From contig CAJWCO010000003.1 in assembly GCA_913031145.1 (NCBI GenBank), positions 38,644-102,643 of the forward strand: a stretch of 64,000 nucleotides of DNA. Direction: 5' to 3'. Positions 27,137 through 36,588 of this stretch are shown piece by piece. Position 1 is the first letter of the stretch; every line of letters begins with the position of its first letter. This DNA is from an uncultured Cellvibrionales bacterium. Its GTDB lineage: Bacteria > Pseudomonadota > Gammaproteobacteria > Pseudomonadales > Porticoccaceae. Both the position numbers and the translations under genes were made by a program. The notes under the pieces are model-generated. The model searched no databases, was not told the DNA's origin, and was given only the letters and a program-made list of their open reading frames with translations.

Positions 27137-28249
27137 TTAAGGGCAGTGCGCGCGAGCTAGATACTCACGGCTTTGCATCTCCAGCAGACGACTCTGTGTG
27201 CGCTGGAATTCAAAGTTCAAGCGACCTTCCCCATAAAGTTGATCGATCGGAAATTCAGCAGACAGTACGAGCTTAACACCGCGGTCGTAAAACTCGTCTA
27301 CCAAATTAATAAATCGTCTAGCTGCGTCCTCGTTAATTGAACCCATTTTGGGTACACATGAAACGAGAACCGCATGAAACTCGCGCGCAATCTCGATGTA
27401 GTCGTTTTGACTGCGCGGCCCTTCACACAGTGCACTAAAATCAAACCAGACCACGCCATCGGCCTTTTTTAACGCTAAAATAGCGCGATCTTCAATATCG
27501 ACCTCAACCCACGTTTTTACTCCTTGGTCTAATCGTGTTAAGTGCACAAAAGTGGCCTCGAGAGCGTCTGCCGCGTCCTCCCCCAAAGGCCAATAAAATA
27601 GGTCTGCTTGCTCCAGCGAACGCAACCGGTAATCTATACCTCCATCAATATTTATGACCTCACAATGACGTTCGATCAACGCAATTGCCGGCAGAAAGCG
27701 TTGCCGTTGTAACCCATTGCGGTAGAGTTGATCGGGCCGAATATTGGACGTTGCCACAAGGCATACTCCTCTCGAAAATAGCCCCTGCATTAGTAAACTT
27801 AAAATCATTGCATCCGTAATATCACTCACAAAAAATTCATCAAAACAAATAATGCAGGTTTCTTTCGCGATTAAATCCGCCACCTTTTCTAATGGATTGA
27901 CCTCGCCTTTGAAATATTTTAACTCTGCATGAACGCGGCGCATGAACCGATGAAAATGCACGCGCAACTTGTTATCGAATGGCAGGCAGGCATAGAAATT
28001 ATCCATCAGGTAGGTCTTGCCGCGCCCCACACCTCCCCAAAAATACACCCCCCGCTCTACCTCAACTGTTGCGGGAACCATAAGCGACGACAGAAGTGAT
28101 CGTAAACGCGTTTCCTTACGGCGATGGCTTTTTAAGATTAATCGCTGATGAAGATCATTTAACGTGTCGACAGCTCTCGCTTGCGAGTCGTCAGCCACGA
28201 AATCATCGCGCATCAAATCGTGATCATAACGCTGTCTTGGAGTCAGCAT
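27137..28249 (-). CDS. zapE: Cell division protein ZapE (AFG1-type ATPase)
   Basis: 370 aa P-loop ATPase. Walker A in 'YFWGGVGRGKTYLMDNF', then the HFHRFM segment and Walker B 'IICFDEFFVSDITDAMIL', and sensor 'LVATSNIRPDQLYRNGLQR'. E. coli ZapE destabilises FtsZ rings under low oxygen or stress; mitochondrial AFG1 is the eukaryotic relative. Lies upstream of rplM as in E. coli (yhcM). Divergent from zapG. Confidence 0.95.
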   Translation of the reverse strand: MLTPRQRYDHDLMRDDFVADDSQARAVDTLNDLHQRLILKSHRRKETRLRSLLSSLMVPATVEVERGVYFWGGVGRGKTYLMDNFYACLPFDNKLRVHFHRFMRRVHAELKYFKGEVNPLEKVADLIAKETCIICFDEFFVSDITDAMILSLLMQGLFSRGVCLVATSNIRPDQLYRNGLQRQRFLPAIALIERHCEVINIDGGIDYRLRSLEQADLFYWPLGEDAADALEATFVHLTRLDQGVKTWVEVDIEDRAILALKKADGVVWFDFSALCEGPRSQNDYIEIAREFHAVLVSCVPKMGSINEDAARRFINLVDEFYDRGVKLVLSAEFPIDQLYGEGRLNFEFQRTQSRLLEMQSREYLARAHCP

Positions 28250-28469
28250 AGCGGTCTATTAGGCGCAGTCTGGAACGGGTATAAACTGTAACCACCCGAT
28301 CGCAACGTGACAACCCTAAAATGTTAATTACCAGCGACAAACGACAACGCAAATTTTCATTGCCAAAGATCAGGGTTGAGCGGGTATTGGAGCAAGACTG
28401 TCAAAAAAGTATTGCGCTCATAGACGTGTTTGACGGACACTATATCCGAGTAATTATTCGGAAAAAACT

Positions 28470-29018
28470 ATGCAAGATCCAGTCATGCTTATTTTAGTGA
28501 CCACTGTCGCATTTTTTTTGGGGACGTTAATCGGATACCTAATCAGTCGAAATAGCGCAGCCAACCAAGTTTTGCCTCGCGTTATTGAAAAACAACTAGC
28601 CAACAGTGACGCACAATTAAAAGAGTACCAACAGGCAGTGACGCAACACTTTATCACCTTATCCCACCACACATCGGGGGTTTCACAGGCCTACCGAGAT
28701 ATTCAGGAGCATCTCGCTTCTAGCGCATTAAGGCTGGCCAGCCCAGAGGTGAGCCGACAAATTATTCAGGAGTCGGGGATCGATCTAACGCTTGGGCAGC
28801 ACGAAAATGACTCGCTAGCGACTATTGATACCCTACAAGCACCTCGAGACTATGCACCAAAAGTGCCGGGCGGGGTGCTTAGCGAAAATTATGGACTAGA
28901 CCCCGCAGGCACGTCTGATCTTGCTGATTCGCCTCCGCAACACGACGTACATATCGCAGAAAAGACACCGTCGGCAGATACCTCTCGTCATGGCCATCCT
29001 TCATATGCATCGCAGTAA
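28470..29018 (+). CDS. zapG: ZapG/YhcB-like (DUF1043) inner-membrane protein
   Basis: 182 aa. One N-terminal membrane helix ('ILVTTVAFFLGTLIGYLI') followed by a coiled-coil region ('EKQLANSDAQLKEYQQAV') and the family segment 'HFITLSHHTSGVSQAYRDI'. E. coli YhcB links cell division and envelope growth and also sits divergent from zapE (known). The last 70 residues are low-complexity and longer than in E. coli (132 aa). Confidence 0.85.
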   Translation: MQDPVMLILVTTVAFFLGTLIGYLISRNSAANQVLPRVIEKQLANSDAQLKEYQQAVTQHFITLSHHTSGVSQAYRDIQEHLASSALRLASPEVSRQIIQESGIDLTLGQHENDSLATIDTLQAPRDYAPKVPGGVLSENYGLDPAGTSDLADSPPQHDVHIAEKTPSADTSRHGHPSYASQ

Positions 29019-29116
29019 TTCGACCCGCCGAGGGGGTGCCAGGACCAGAGATTAGGTATCCCAAGACCGCCAATTTGGGACGCAGCGACTTCCCAGTTTG
29101 TAATTGAGAACGAGGA

Positions 29117-29854
29117 ATGTTTGCAAAGATTGCTATCGAAAAAAAACCTCTGAGCGCTTCACTCCTCGGCGTTTGTAGATTGTGTCGCGGTATTCTTGAA
29201 TTCGAAAACCATGCTTTCTGCTATGCATGTAGCGATGCCTTACCGTGGCTGCATCACCCTTGTAGTCACTGCGCAATGCCACTGGACTTGCCGGCCCTAT
29301 CTTCGGTTTGTGGAACATGCCAAAAATCGCCCCCGCTCTACAATCGGTGCATTGCAGCGCTTTGCTATGAACCACCAGTCAATGACCTCATCGCCCATAT
29401 CAAAACGCATGTGCACGCACCCGAAACACACCAATTAGGTAGGCAACTCGCCATGATCTGCGAAGCAACCTACAATAAAACATGGCCTGATATGATTATT
29501 CCAGTCCCTCTACACTGGACTAGAACACTGCAACGAGGCTTTAATCAGTCCGACAACCTGGCGCATTACATCCAAATGTCGTTCCCCAAAATTGAAATCC
29601 GAGGTGACCTTTGCAAACGGCTTAAAAAAGCGCCAACGCAGCATTCGCAATCCCGTCGACGTCGTTTTAGCAGCATCGAGAATGCCTTCACATGCTCAAC
29701 ACCTGTTAGTGGCCGCAGAATCGCGATTGTTGACGACGGAGTTACTACCGGCGCAACCGCCACGGCGCTTACGCGCGCGCTCTTAAATGCCGGCGCAGCC
29801 AATGTCGATGTCTGGTGCATTGCGCGAACGGACTGGCATAATACTCAGCAGTGA
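29117..29854 (+). CDS. ComF/GntX family phosphoribosyltransferase-like protein
   Basis: 245 aa. N-terminal zinc-ribbon with four CxxC-like pairs ('CRLCRG', 'CYACSD', 'CSHCAM', 'CGTCQK'), then a PRTase domain with PRPP loop 'IAIVDDGVTTGATATAL'. Relatives include ComF (natural transformation) and E. coli GntX. With no competence genes alongside, I cannot say which role applies. Followed after 13 nt by a cysE copy, so possibly co-transcribed. Confidence 0.88.
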   Translation: MFAKIAIEKKPLSASLLGVCRLCRGILEFENHAFCYACSDALPWLHHPCSHCAMPLDLPALSSVCGTCQKSPPLYNRCIAALCYEPPVNDLIAHIKTHVHAPETHQLGRQLAMICEATYNKTWPDMIIPVPLHWTRTLQRGFNQSDNLAHYIQMSFPKIEIRGDLCKRLKKAPTQHSQSRRRRFSSIENAFTCSTPVSGRRIAIVDDGVTTGATATALTRALLNAGAANVDVWCIARTDWHNTQQ

Positions 29855-29867
29855 CGCAAACTACGTT

Positions 29868-30671
29868 ATGAAAAGTCACCTCCCAGCCCATAGCGCAGAT
29901 ATATGGCAGAACATTTTGGACCAAGCCCGAGTGGTGAGGATGAGTGAACCTGTCTTAGCGGAATACCTCGACAACTCGATTCTCAATCACGGTACGCTCG
30001 ATGAAGCGCTGGCACATCGCTTGGTCAAAGCTTTTGGCGGTGATGGACTCAGCGAAACACTTTTGCGCGAGACACTAACGACTGTAAACATCTCGGGTGA
30101 ATTGGGCGCCGCCGCAAGTGCCGACATTACGGCTACGCTAGAGCGAGATTCGGCTTGCAGAGGGAGTCTTGAGGTCTTTCTCTTTTATAAAGGCTTCATT
30201 GCACTGCAAGCATACCGATTAGCACATGCACTTTGGGGTGAACAACGTCATGCCTTCGCGCTGTTGCTACAATCGCAAACATCAACGCGCTTTAGTGTAG
30301 ATATTCATCCCGCGGCGACAATAGGCCGTGGAATTATGCTAGACCACGCCACGGGTATTGTGATTGGTGAAACAGCTAGGATCGCAGATGCGGTGTCAAT
30401 TATGCAGTCCGTTACGCTAGGCGGCACTGGCAAAGAAAATGGCGATCGGCACCCAAAAATAGGCTTTGGCGTTCTGATTGGGCCGGGAGCCAAAATACTT
30501 GGGAATATTTCCGTGGGCCGCGGCGCTATGATCGCAGCTTCCAGCGTGGTCCTCAAAACCGTCCCGCAACATGCTATTGTTGCTGGTGTTCCAGCTCGCA
30601 TTGTTGGCGACACACAAACTGATACTCCGGCTGACGCGATGAATCACTTTTTTAAGTACAACGGCGTCTGA
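29868..30671 (+). CDS. cysE: Serine O-acetyltransferase, copy 1
   Basis: Makes O-acetylserine for cysteine synthesis. 267 aa from ATG 29868, chosen by alignment to the E. coli N-terminus. Helical N-terminal domain, then left-handed beta-helix hexapeptides with 'DIHPAATIGRGIMLDHATG' and 'VTLGGTGKENGDRHPKI'. The C-terminal end 'NHFFKYNGV' resembles the E. coli tail, whose last residue inserts into CysK, although Ile is Val here. A second copy lies at 34946-35737. Confidence 0.93.
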   Translation: MKSHLPAHSADIWQNILDQARVVRMSEPVLAEYLDNSILNHGTLDEALAHRLVKAFGGDGLSETLLRETLTTVNISGELGAAASADITATLERDSACRGSLEVFLFYKGFIALQAYRLAHALWGEQRHAFALLLQSQTSTRFSVDIHPAATIGRGIMLDHATGIVIGETARIADAVSIMQSVTLGGTGKENGDRHPKIGFGVLIGPGAKILGNISVGRGAMIAASSVVLKTVPQHAIVAGVPARIVGDTQTDTPADAMNHFFKYNGV

Positions 30672-30682
30672 CATCTTTTTTC

Positions 30683-31654
30683 TCAGCAACGCGACCAGTT
30701 AAAAGGCATTACTTTGGCCATGCTGGACTCCCCCTGTAGTTGCATGACTAACCGATCGACTCCGAGAGCTACTCCAGCGCAGCTGGGTAGACCTGCATCC
30801 ATAGCCGCCAAAAATTTGACGTCTTCATCAGGCATCATTTTTGCTGCCGCCTCACGATCAACGCGGTTCGCTTGAAAACGGCGACGCTGCTCTTGTGCGT
30901 CCGTTAACTCGAAATAACCATTGGCAAGCTCTAACTTATTTAAGTAAACCTCAAATCTACGGCTCACCTGCTGCCCCTCACGATTTCGATGTAATTGAGA
31001 CAAGGCGGCTTGGCATGAGGGATAATCAAAAAGAAAGACCAGCCCGTCTGGCAGTCGGGGTTCCACACATCGATTAAATAACAAATCGAGACAATGAGTT
31101 CGTGATTCACCTGCCCATTGATCAGCTGCCTTTTCAATGCACAATTCTTGTAATTCAGACAGCGTTGCAGCGTGCGGGTCAATACCCACATAGCGTAAGA
31201 AAGCTTCTCGATAACTTATCGTCAAACTGCCCAACGAAGGTTGCAAGAATGTGACTAATTCAGCCACCTCTGCCATCAATTGATGTTCATCCCAACCAAC
31301 GCGGTACCACTCCAGCAAGGTAAATTCGGGGTTGTGGTTCGCGCCGTTCTCTCCGGCACGGAACGCTTTGCCCAAAGTGAAGATATCGCCGCTTCCTGAT
31401 GCCAACAGTCTTTTCATAAAGAATTCTGGGGAGCTTTGCAAAAATCCGTTCGCATGCACGCCCATGGTGACTATGCTATCTATGTAGGGATCTGTCACGG
31501 TGTATCGCCCAAGCGCGGGGACATCTACCTCGAGCGCACCGCGATCACTTAAAAAATTTCGCACTGCAGCAAAAACGTGACTCCGATGAGTAAGCCCATC
31601 CAAATCAAGCGCCGATTGCCATTCCAAATCAGAATTCACACTACGCTCGCACAA
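30683..31654 (-). CDS. epmA: Elongation factor P beta-lysine ligase EpmA
   Basis: Class II LysRS-like enzyme without anticodon domain that attaches (R)-beta-lysine to EF-P Lys34. 323 aa. Motifs 'QSSPEFFMKRLLASG', 'HNPEFTLLEWYR', 'ELANGYFELTDAQEQ', 'GVALGVDRLVM' match E. coli EpmA. Possible starts are TTG 31654 or GTG 31639; neither has a strong ribosome site. It follows efp after 21 nt, so target and modifying enzyme are probably co-transcribed. EpmB, which makes the beta-lysine, is not in the window. Confidence 0.94.
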   Translation of the reverse strand: MCERSVNSDLEWQSALDLDGLTHRSHVFAAVRNFLSDRGALEVDVPALGRYTVTDPYIDSIVTMGVHANGFLQSSPEFFMKRLLASGSGDIFTLGKAFRAGENGANHNPEFTLLEWYRVGWDEHQLMAEVAELVTFLQPSLGSLTISYREAFLRYVGIDPHAATLSELQELCIEKAADQWAGESRTHCLDLLFNRCVEPRLPDGLVFLFDYPSCQAALSQLHRNREGQQVSRRFEVYLNKLELANGYFELTDAQEQRRRFQANRVDREAAAKMMPDEDVKFLAAMDAGLPSCAGVALGVDRLVMQLQGESSMAKVMPFNWSRC

Positions 31655-31675
31655 TTAAAAGGGCGCCCGTTGCCA

Positions 31676-32245
31676 TTAATCTTTTGCCCGGCCAAGATAA
31701 TCTCCGGTACGCGTATCGACGCGGACAATTTCTCCTTGCTCCAAAAAAAGAGGAACCTTGACGACTGCTCCCGTTGCTAAAACTGCGGGTTTGGTGCCGC
31801 CCGTCGCAGTATCTCCACGCAAACCGGGGTCTGTCTCTACAATTTCTAAGTCAACATGATTTGGAGGCGTCACCGACAGCGGAGCACCGTTGTATAACGT
31901 CACCACGCAAACGTCCTGTTCTCGCAACCAGTTGTGGGCACTCGCCACGGCTTTTGTATCGGCTTGATGCTGCTCAAAAGTTTGCGGCTCCATGAAGTAC
32001 CAAAAATCGCCATCGTTATAAAGGTACTGCATGTCGACATCCATGACATCGGCGGCCTCTAATGACTCGCCCGACTTGAACGTCTTTTCTAAAATGCGAC
32101 CGGTTTTTAAATTGCGCAATTTCACACGGCTAAACGCTTGGCCCTTGCCAGGCTTTACAAATTCATTTTCGAGAATAGAGCACGGTTCTCGCTCGTGCAT
32201 CACTTTGAGTCCAGAACGGAACTCACTGGTAGAGTAACTAGCCAT
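31676..32245 (-). CDS. efp: Translation elongation factor P
   Basis: Relieves ribosome stalling at polyproline. Start ATG 32245 gives 189 aa aligned with E. coli EF-P; the frame extends upstream without homology. The modification site is Lys34 in 'VKPGKGQAF', and the three beta domains are complete ('[18 protein letters not shown]', '[14 protein letters not shown]'). Paired with epmA downstream, which implies beta-lysylation. Confidence 0.98.
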   Translation of the reverse strand: MASYSTSEFRSGLKVMHEREPCSILENEFVKPGKGQAFSRVKLRNLKTGRILEKTFKSGESLEAADVMDVDMQYLYNDGDFWYFMEPQTFEQHQADTKAVASAHNWLREQDVCVVTLYNGAPLSVTPPNHVDLEIVETDPGLRGDTATGGTKPAVLATGAVVKVPLFLEQGEIVRVDTRTGDYLGRAKD

Positions 32246-32354
32246 AAGCCAACCATCGATAGTATTCAAAACATGCATAGTACCCGAGTTGGCCAAGCAA
32301 TTGGCGAGTTTTAATACCTCCGCAAACAATCGCACATGGGCGTATTAAGTCGTC

Positions 32355-33578
32355 TTAGCGCTCAAGTAGTTGCGTATCGCGGTCACTAAAGCCGAGGAGA
32401 TAAAGAATGCCATCAAGACCCAAATTTGAGATCGACTGCTTGGCAGAGGCTATCACTAAAGGCTTGGCACGAAAGGCGATACCCAGTCCCGCTATTCGCA
32501 ACATTGGCAGGTCATTGGCACCATCGCCCACCGCAATCACTTGCTCTAACCTTAGACCTTCTTGATGCGCCAATTCGCGCAGTAACTGCGCCTTGCGATC
32601 ACCGTCAATGATATCGCCGGTGACACGCCCGGTAACACGTCCATTGTGCACATCCAGCTCGTTCGCATAAACATAATCTACGCCGAGAAGTGTCTGGAGG
32701 TGACGCGCAAAGAAAAGAAAGCCTCCAGACACAATCGCTGTTTTAAAACCCAATTGCTTCAATCGAGTCACTAAATACTCTGCCCCTTCATTTAAGTTCA
32801 GTCGGTCTGCGACTTTCTGAAAAACCGCTTCCTCTAAACCTGCCAATAACGCAACACGTTGCCGAAAACTCTGCTCAAAATCTAATTCTCCGCGCATTGC
32901 AGCCTGAGTAATAAGGGCCACTTGCTCGCCGACCCCTGCCTCCCAGGCCAATTCGTCAATGACCTCTGCATCCACCAACGTAGAGTCCATATCGAACACA
33001 ACGAGTTGTCTGCTACGCCGATAAATAGTGTCCTGCTGATAGGCGATATCAATATTCCATAGCCCCGCCAATTCTAGCAATGAGCTGCGCAATTGGTCCG
33101 CATCATGCGGTTGGCCGCGCGCTGAAAACTCTACACATGCACGCCCGAGCCGTTCACTGTCACGCAATGGAATACGGCCCGATAAACGCACTATTTTATC
33201 TATATTCAGTCCCGACTCAGCCGTTATTTTTGTCATCGCGGCGAGGTGTTGCGCTTCTATTTTACGCGCCAAAAGCGTGATAATGTGACGCTCTTTGCCT
33301 TGCTGGTCCACCCAACTTTGATAACGCTGCTCAGAAATCGGGAAGAATTTTGCACGTATATGAAAAGATTGAATGCTCTCCAGGACCGCCTCGATGACAG
33401 CCTTGGTTCTTTCAGCATCGGGAACGGCCGCCAGAATTCCTAAATTTAATTGGTCGTGGATAACCGCCTGACCAATATCCAGCACACTCACGTCAAAGTC
33501 TGCCAAAACGCGCGTCACCGTGCTGGTAATACCCAGTTGGTCAGAACCAAACACATTGATGAGGATAATATCTTTCAC
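32355..33578 (-). CDS. serB: Phosphoserine phosphatase SerB
   Basis: Last step of serine synthesis. 407 aa, the long form with two N-terminal ACT-like regions (about 1-170, starting 'IILINVFGSDQLGITS') and a HAD phosphatase with 'VFDMDSTLVDAEVIDELA' and 'VIAVGDGANDLPML'. ACT domains suggest amino-acid control. Serine is the substrate of both CysE enzymes nearby. Divergent from the cyclase-like membrane gene, with a TATAAT facing serB at 33610-33615. Confidence 0.96.
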   Translation of the reverse strand: MKDIILINVFGSDQLGITSTVTRVLADFDVSVLDIGQAVIHDQLNLGILAAVPDAERTKAVIEAVLESIQSFHIRAKFFPISEQRYQSWVDQQGKERHIITLLARKIEAQHLAAMTKITAESGLNIDKIVRLSGRIPLRDSERLGRACVEFSARGQPHDADQLRSSLLELAGLWNIDIAYQQDTIYRRSRQLVVFDMDSTLVDAEVIDELAWEAGVGEQVALITQAAMRGELDFEQSFRQRVALLAGLEEAVFQKVADRLNLNEGAEYLVTRLKQLGFKTAIVSGGFLFFARHLQTLLGVDYVYANELDVHNGRVTGRVTGDIIDGDRKAQLLRELAHQEGLRLEQVIAVGDGANDLPMLRIAGLGIAFRAKPLVIASAKQSISNLGLDGILYLLGFSDRDTQLLER

Positions 33579-33609
33579 GGACTCAGCCTATTACAAATAC
33601 TAGGCCTGC

Positions 33610-33647
33610 ATTATATAAAAGACCTGAGAATAGGATAGAATATTCTC
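33610..33647. promoter_or_regulatory. serB -10 element and adjacent inverted repeat
   Basis: ATTATA at 33610-33615 is a perfect -10 for serB on the minus strand. Just beyond lies GAGAATA (33626-33632), an 8-nt spacer and TATTCTC (33641-33647), with a nested palindrome AGAATATTCT. It lies between the divergent serB and membrane-protein genes and could be an operator for either. Confidence 0.4.
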
Positions 33648-33674
33648 GAAAATAGTTAATTCTGAGTAAAGTAG

Positions 33675-34910
33675 ATGATGCGTCATTCGTCAATGGCAAA
33701 AAAGTTGCCTGCCTTCGCACTGCTAACCAGCTTTTTGTTTGGCGTTCTTGGGTGGCTTCTTCTTCATGGTCACAGCCAAGATTTCACTCAACAGGCGACT
33801 GACGCCAAGCGCACCGCAATCATGCAAAGACTGCTGGACCGCGTTCCGCCTGCCGTTCTCAATGAGGACTCCATCAGTATTCAGGTAGCTTTGCAGAACG
33901 CGACTCGTGATCCACTTGTGCACCGCGCTAGCTACTTTGATAAAAACGGCATTTTAAAGGCCCAAAGCGATCATAGCGAAAAGCCGGCGTCGAAAAGTAC
34001 AGTATTCACGCAGCCCATCGAAATACAAAATGTACTTGCCGGGCAGATTCAAATTGAGCTCGATCAAGGTCAGATCAACGCAACCTACTCACGGATCGTG
34101 ATTGACTGGCTGCTGCTTTGGTCACTGTTCAGTGGCGTGATAACGTATTTTTGCTATCGGTGGAGCGCCAGGCTTTCTTTGCGTATAAAAAAGCTGACGC
34201 ACCGACTCCCCGGTAAAGAGAGCAGTATTGAGGACGAGATAATTGCCCTTGAGCAGCGATTAGAGCCCTTACTCGCACTGTCAAATGACACTGAAATAGA
34301 AAGCGCCCATGGGTATTATTGCTCTCTGCTGAGTGTTACCTTTTTGAACCGGCAACGTCTAACAGCACAACTCAATCGCGAAAATATGGATCTTCTCTTC
34401 GAAAAAATAGACTACTGCACTCTGAGAACACTAGAACTCTACGGCGGACAGCGAATCGAGGGCGCAGACGGCATCATTAATTTTTATATTCGCTCTACGC
34501 AATATTCCAAACAACACATACTCGTGTGTCTGATGGCCGTTTACTCATTACAGCAACTGCTCGAGCGCCTAGCACACCAAATGAGTATTGATTTGGAAAT
34601 GGTGTGGACTGTTTGTAGCGGAAATGTTGTCATGGTGCCCGTTTTCAGGTACCACGAAAAAATTAGTGAGTTAAAAAAGCTATCGCTTGGAATTTCAGAA
34701 AAATTACAGGATGGCATGATTGTTGTGCGCAGCGATGAGTACGACAGCGATCAACTCTCGACCATTGCTCACTTCGTGAGATTTGACAGCAACTGCTATC
34801 TGTTACAGGCCTTTTCTGAAGAGCGGCAAATGCTGTTAGAAAAACAAATCCAACACTTAGCGTCTATTTGTCTTTACCACAACACACCAAAGGCGCTACT
34901 TACCGTGTAA
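33675..34910 (+). CDS. Membrane protein with a degenerate nucleotide-cyclase-like domain
   Basis: 411 aa. Helix one at about 12-31, a periplasmic region of about 120 residues, helix two at about 155-175, then a cytoplasmic domain. Part of that domain ('SVTFLNRQRLT...', later 'YGGQRIEGADGIINFY') follows the spacing of class III adenylate/guanylate cyclases, but Asn stands where the first metal Asp is expected, so catalysis is doubtful. No HAMP or GGDEF seen. Pseudomonas also has a membrane gene divergent from serB. Probably a sensor-like protein; role unknown. Confidence 0.5.
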   Translation: MMRHSSMAKKLPAFALLTSFLFGVLGWLLLHGHSQDFTQQATDAKRTAIMQRLLDRVPPAVLNEDSISIQVALQNATRDPLVHRASYFDKNGILKAQSDHSEKPASKSTVFTQPIEIQNVLAGQIQIELDQGQINATYSRIVIDWLLLWSLFSGVITYFCYRWSARLSLRIKKLTHRLPGKESSIEDEIIALEQRLEPLLALSNDTEIESAHGYYCSLLSVTFLNRQRLTAQLNRENMDLLFEKIDYCTLRTLELYGGQRIEGADGIINFYIRSTQYSKQHILVCLMAVYSLQQLLERLAHQMSIDLEMVWTVCSGNVVMVPVFRYHEKISELKKLSLGISEKLQDGMIVVRSDEYDSDQLSTIAHFVRFDSNCYLLQAFSEERQMLLEKQIQHLASICLYHNTPKALLTV

Positions 34911-34945
34911 CTCGCACCATAGAGGCATGGACGCTGAGCGACGGG

Positions 34946-35737
34946 TTACGCGTCGTTGCTATCCAGATACTGATCCATTTCTAGCGCGGGCAGGGTCTCT
35001 TGCGGCACACCCACCACTCTAGCCGGGACACCTGCCACCGTCACATGCGGCGGCACTGATTCGAGGACAAGGCTGCCCGCGCCCACCTTAACGCCGTCCC
35101 CCACAGTGACATTGCCAAGTATTTTTGCGCCTGCAGCAATTAATACGCCATGACCTATTTTGGGATGTCTGTCGCCGCGTTGCACGCCACTTCCGCCGAG
35201 TGACACCGAGTGTAATATCGACACATTATCGCCGACCACAGCAGTCTCGCCAATCACTAGGCCTGTGGCATGATCGAGCATGATGCCACCGCCAATTTTT
35301 GCCCCGGGATGAATATCAACAGCAAAATTTTCTGTCATTTTACTGTGGAGGAAAAGCGCCAAAATGCGTTGTTTTCGCCCCCATAACCAATGACAAATAC
35401 GTTGCAATTGAAGTGCCGGATATCCCTTGAAATAAAGCAACGGCAAAATATAACGATCACATGCAGCATCCCGTGCGACGTACGCTTCCAAATCACGGCA
35501 AAAATTGCGCAAAATATCCGCGTCGTCACTGACGGCTGTCGCGCAGATAGTTGGAAACGCAGGAACTTGCAACACGGACTGATCAAGCGCTGTCGCCAAA
35601 CGATGAATCACGGCACTTGCCAGATTCTGATGACTGAGTACCGAGGCCTCAAAGAACGCATGCAAGAGGGGCTCCTGCTGACTCAACTCTCGCGCTTCGT
35701 CACAAATAATATTCCACAAATACTCCGGGTCATGCAT
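34946..35737 (-). CDS. cysE: Serine O-acetyltransferase, copy 2
   Basis: 263 aa. Start ATG 35737 has AGGAG 8 nt upstream. Same two-part architecture as copy 1, with 'DIHPGAKIGGGIMLDHATG' and 'VSLGGSGVQRGDRHPKIG'. The C-terminus ends 'MDQYLDSNDA' and lacks the hydrophobic tail needed for binding cysteine synthase, unlike copy 1. Probably forms an operon with the M15 peptidase gene 20 nt upstream. By eye the two copies differ clearly, so this is not a recent duplication. Confidence 0.92.
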   Translation of the reverse strand: MHDPEYLWNIICDEARELSQQEPLLHAFFEASVLSHQNLASAVIHRLATALDQSVLQVPAFPTICATAVSDDADILRNFCRDLEAYVARDAACDRYILPLLYFKGYPALQLQRICHWLWGRKQRILALFLHSKMTENFAVDIHPGAKIGGGIMLDHATGLVIGETAVVGDNVSILHSVSLGGSGVQRGDRHPKIGHGVLIAAGAKILGNVTVGDGVKVGAGSLVLESVPPHVTVAGVPARVVGVPQETLPALEMDQYLDSNDA

Positions 35738-35757
35738 TTAATACACTCCTGCGGCGA

Positions 35758-36453
35758 TCAACGACGCCGGATAAATCGCTCATAAATTACCGGCAAGTGC
35801 CCGATCAGCGTATCACTGAGGCAGATCTTTTGGTCGTGCAATCTTTCCGCCAGCAACTGCGGTGTCAGGACTGCTTCGCAGTGACGCGCTAACGGTGCGT
35901 AGCTCAAGTGCCAACGCTCTGGGGCGATTCCACCTGTGTCCGAGTGATATGGGCGAAAAAAGCCGTTGTTGATGTCCATCTGAGTATCCAACCAGTCGTG
36001 CATGGGCGCAAACATGCCTCCCCTGTCGGTTTCCTCAGGCGTCAATCGGAGCTGGTAGCCTCTCGGCATCGCGGCTGCGTCATAAACGTCCAGATCCGTA
36101 CCCCAATGATGGCGCGACGCGCCAGGGAACGCAGACCAGCGTAAGACCGCCTCAGCTTTTTGCCAATCTGTCAGTCCATCGAGGCTCATGGGTCGGCTCT
36201 CGTGATCTAGCGTAGGCCGGTGTCCAGACACTTTGGCATTCCATATTTCGGTCTGACGTTGGAACGACCGAAATCCACTGCACACGCAAAGATCGTAGCC
36301 CTTTGAAGCCGCTCGATCACGGAGTTGCCGGAAGGGTTCCACCAAGCCGCTGTGAATCAAAAAATGCTTATGCGGCTCGTCTAAGCCCTCGTTAATCCAG
36401 CGCACCACATGGCGATCCGTGGTACCCGTGGCTATGTCAACATCTACTCTCAT
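35758..36453 (-). CDS. M15 family (VanY-type) peptidase
   Basis: 231 aa. Zinc peptidase motifs 'SGFRSFQRQTEIW', 'SRHHWGTDLDVYD' (SxHxxGxxxD) and 'ERWHLSYAPLA' (WH) are intact. The family includes D-Ala-D-Ala carboxypeptidases acting on peptidoglycan, but I see no signal peptide, so its cellular place and substrate are unclear. It is directly upstream of cysE copy 2. No vancomycin-resistance genes are nearby. Confidence 0.85.
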   Translation of the reverse strand: MRVDVDIATGTTDRHVVRWINEGLDEPHKHFLIHSGLVEPFRQLRDRAASKGYDLCVCSGFRSFQRQTEIWNAKVSGHRPTLDHESRPMSLDGLTDWQKAEAVLRWSAFPGASRHHWGTDLDVYDAAAMPRGYQLRLTPEETDRGGMFAPMHDWLDTQMDINNGFFRPYHSDTGGIAPERWHLSYAPLARHCEAVLTPQLLAERLHDQKICLSDTLIGHLPVIYERFIRRR

Positions 36454-36588
36454 GCTCTGAGTTCCTTTAACGACAACACATAAAGAGCGTATTCATGTGA
36501 CCTTACTAAGCCTGGGCAGTGCAAGGTATGTCGCGGTGAAAGGTCTGCGCTGCCAAAGATCATAAGCCACAGTTTAAGGTTACAAACC

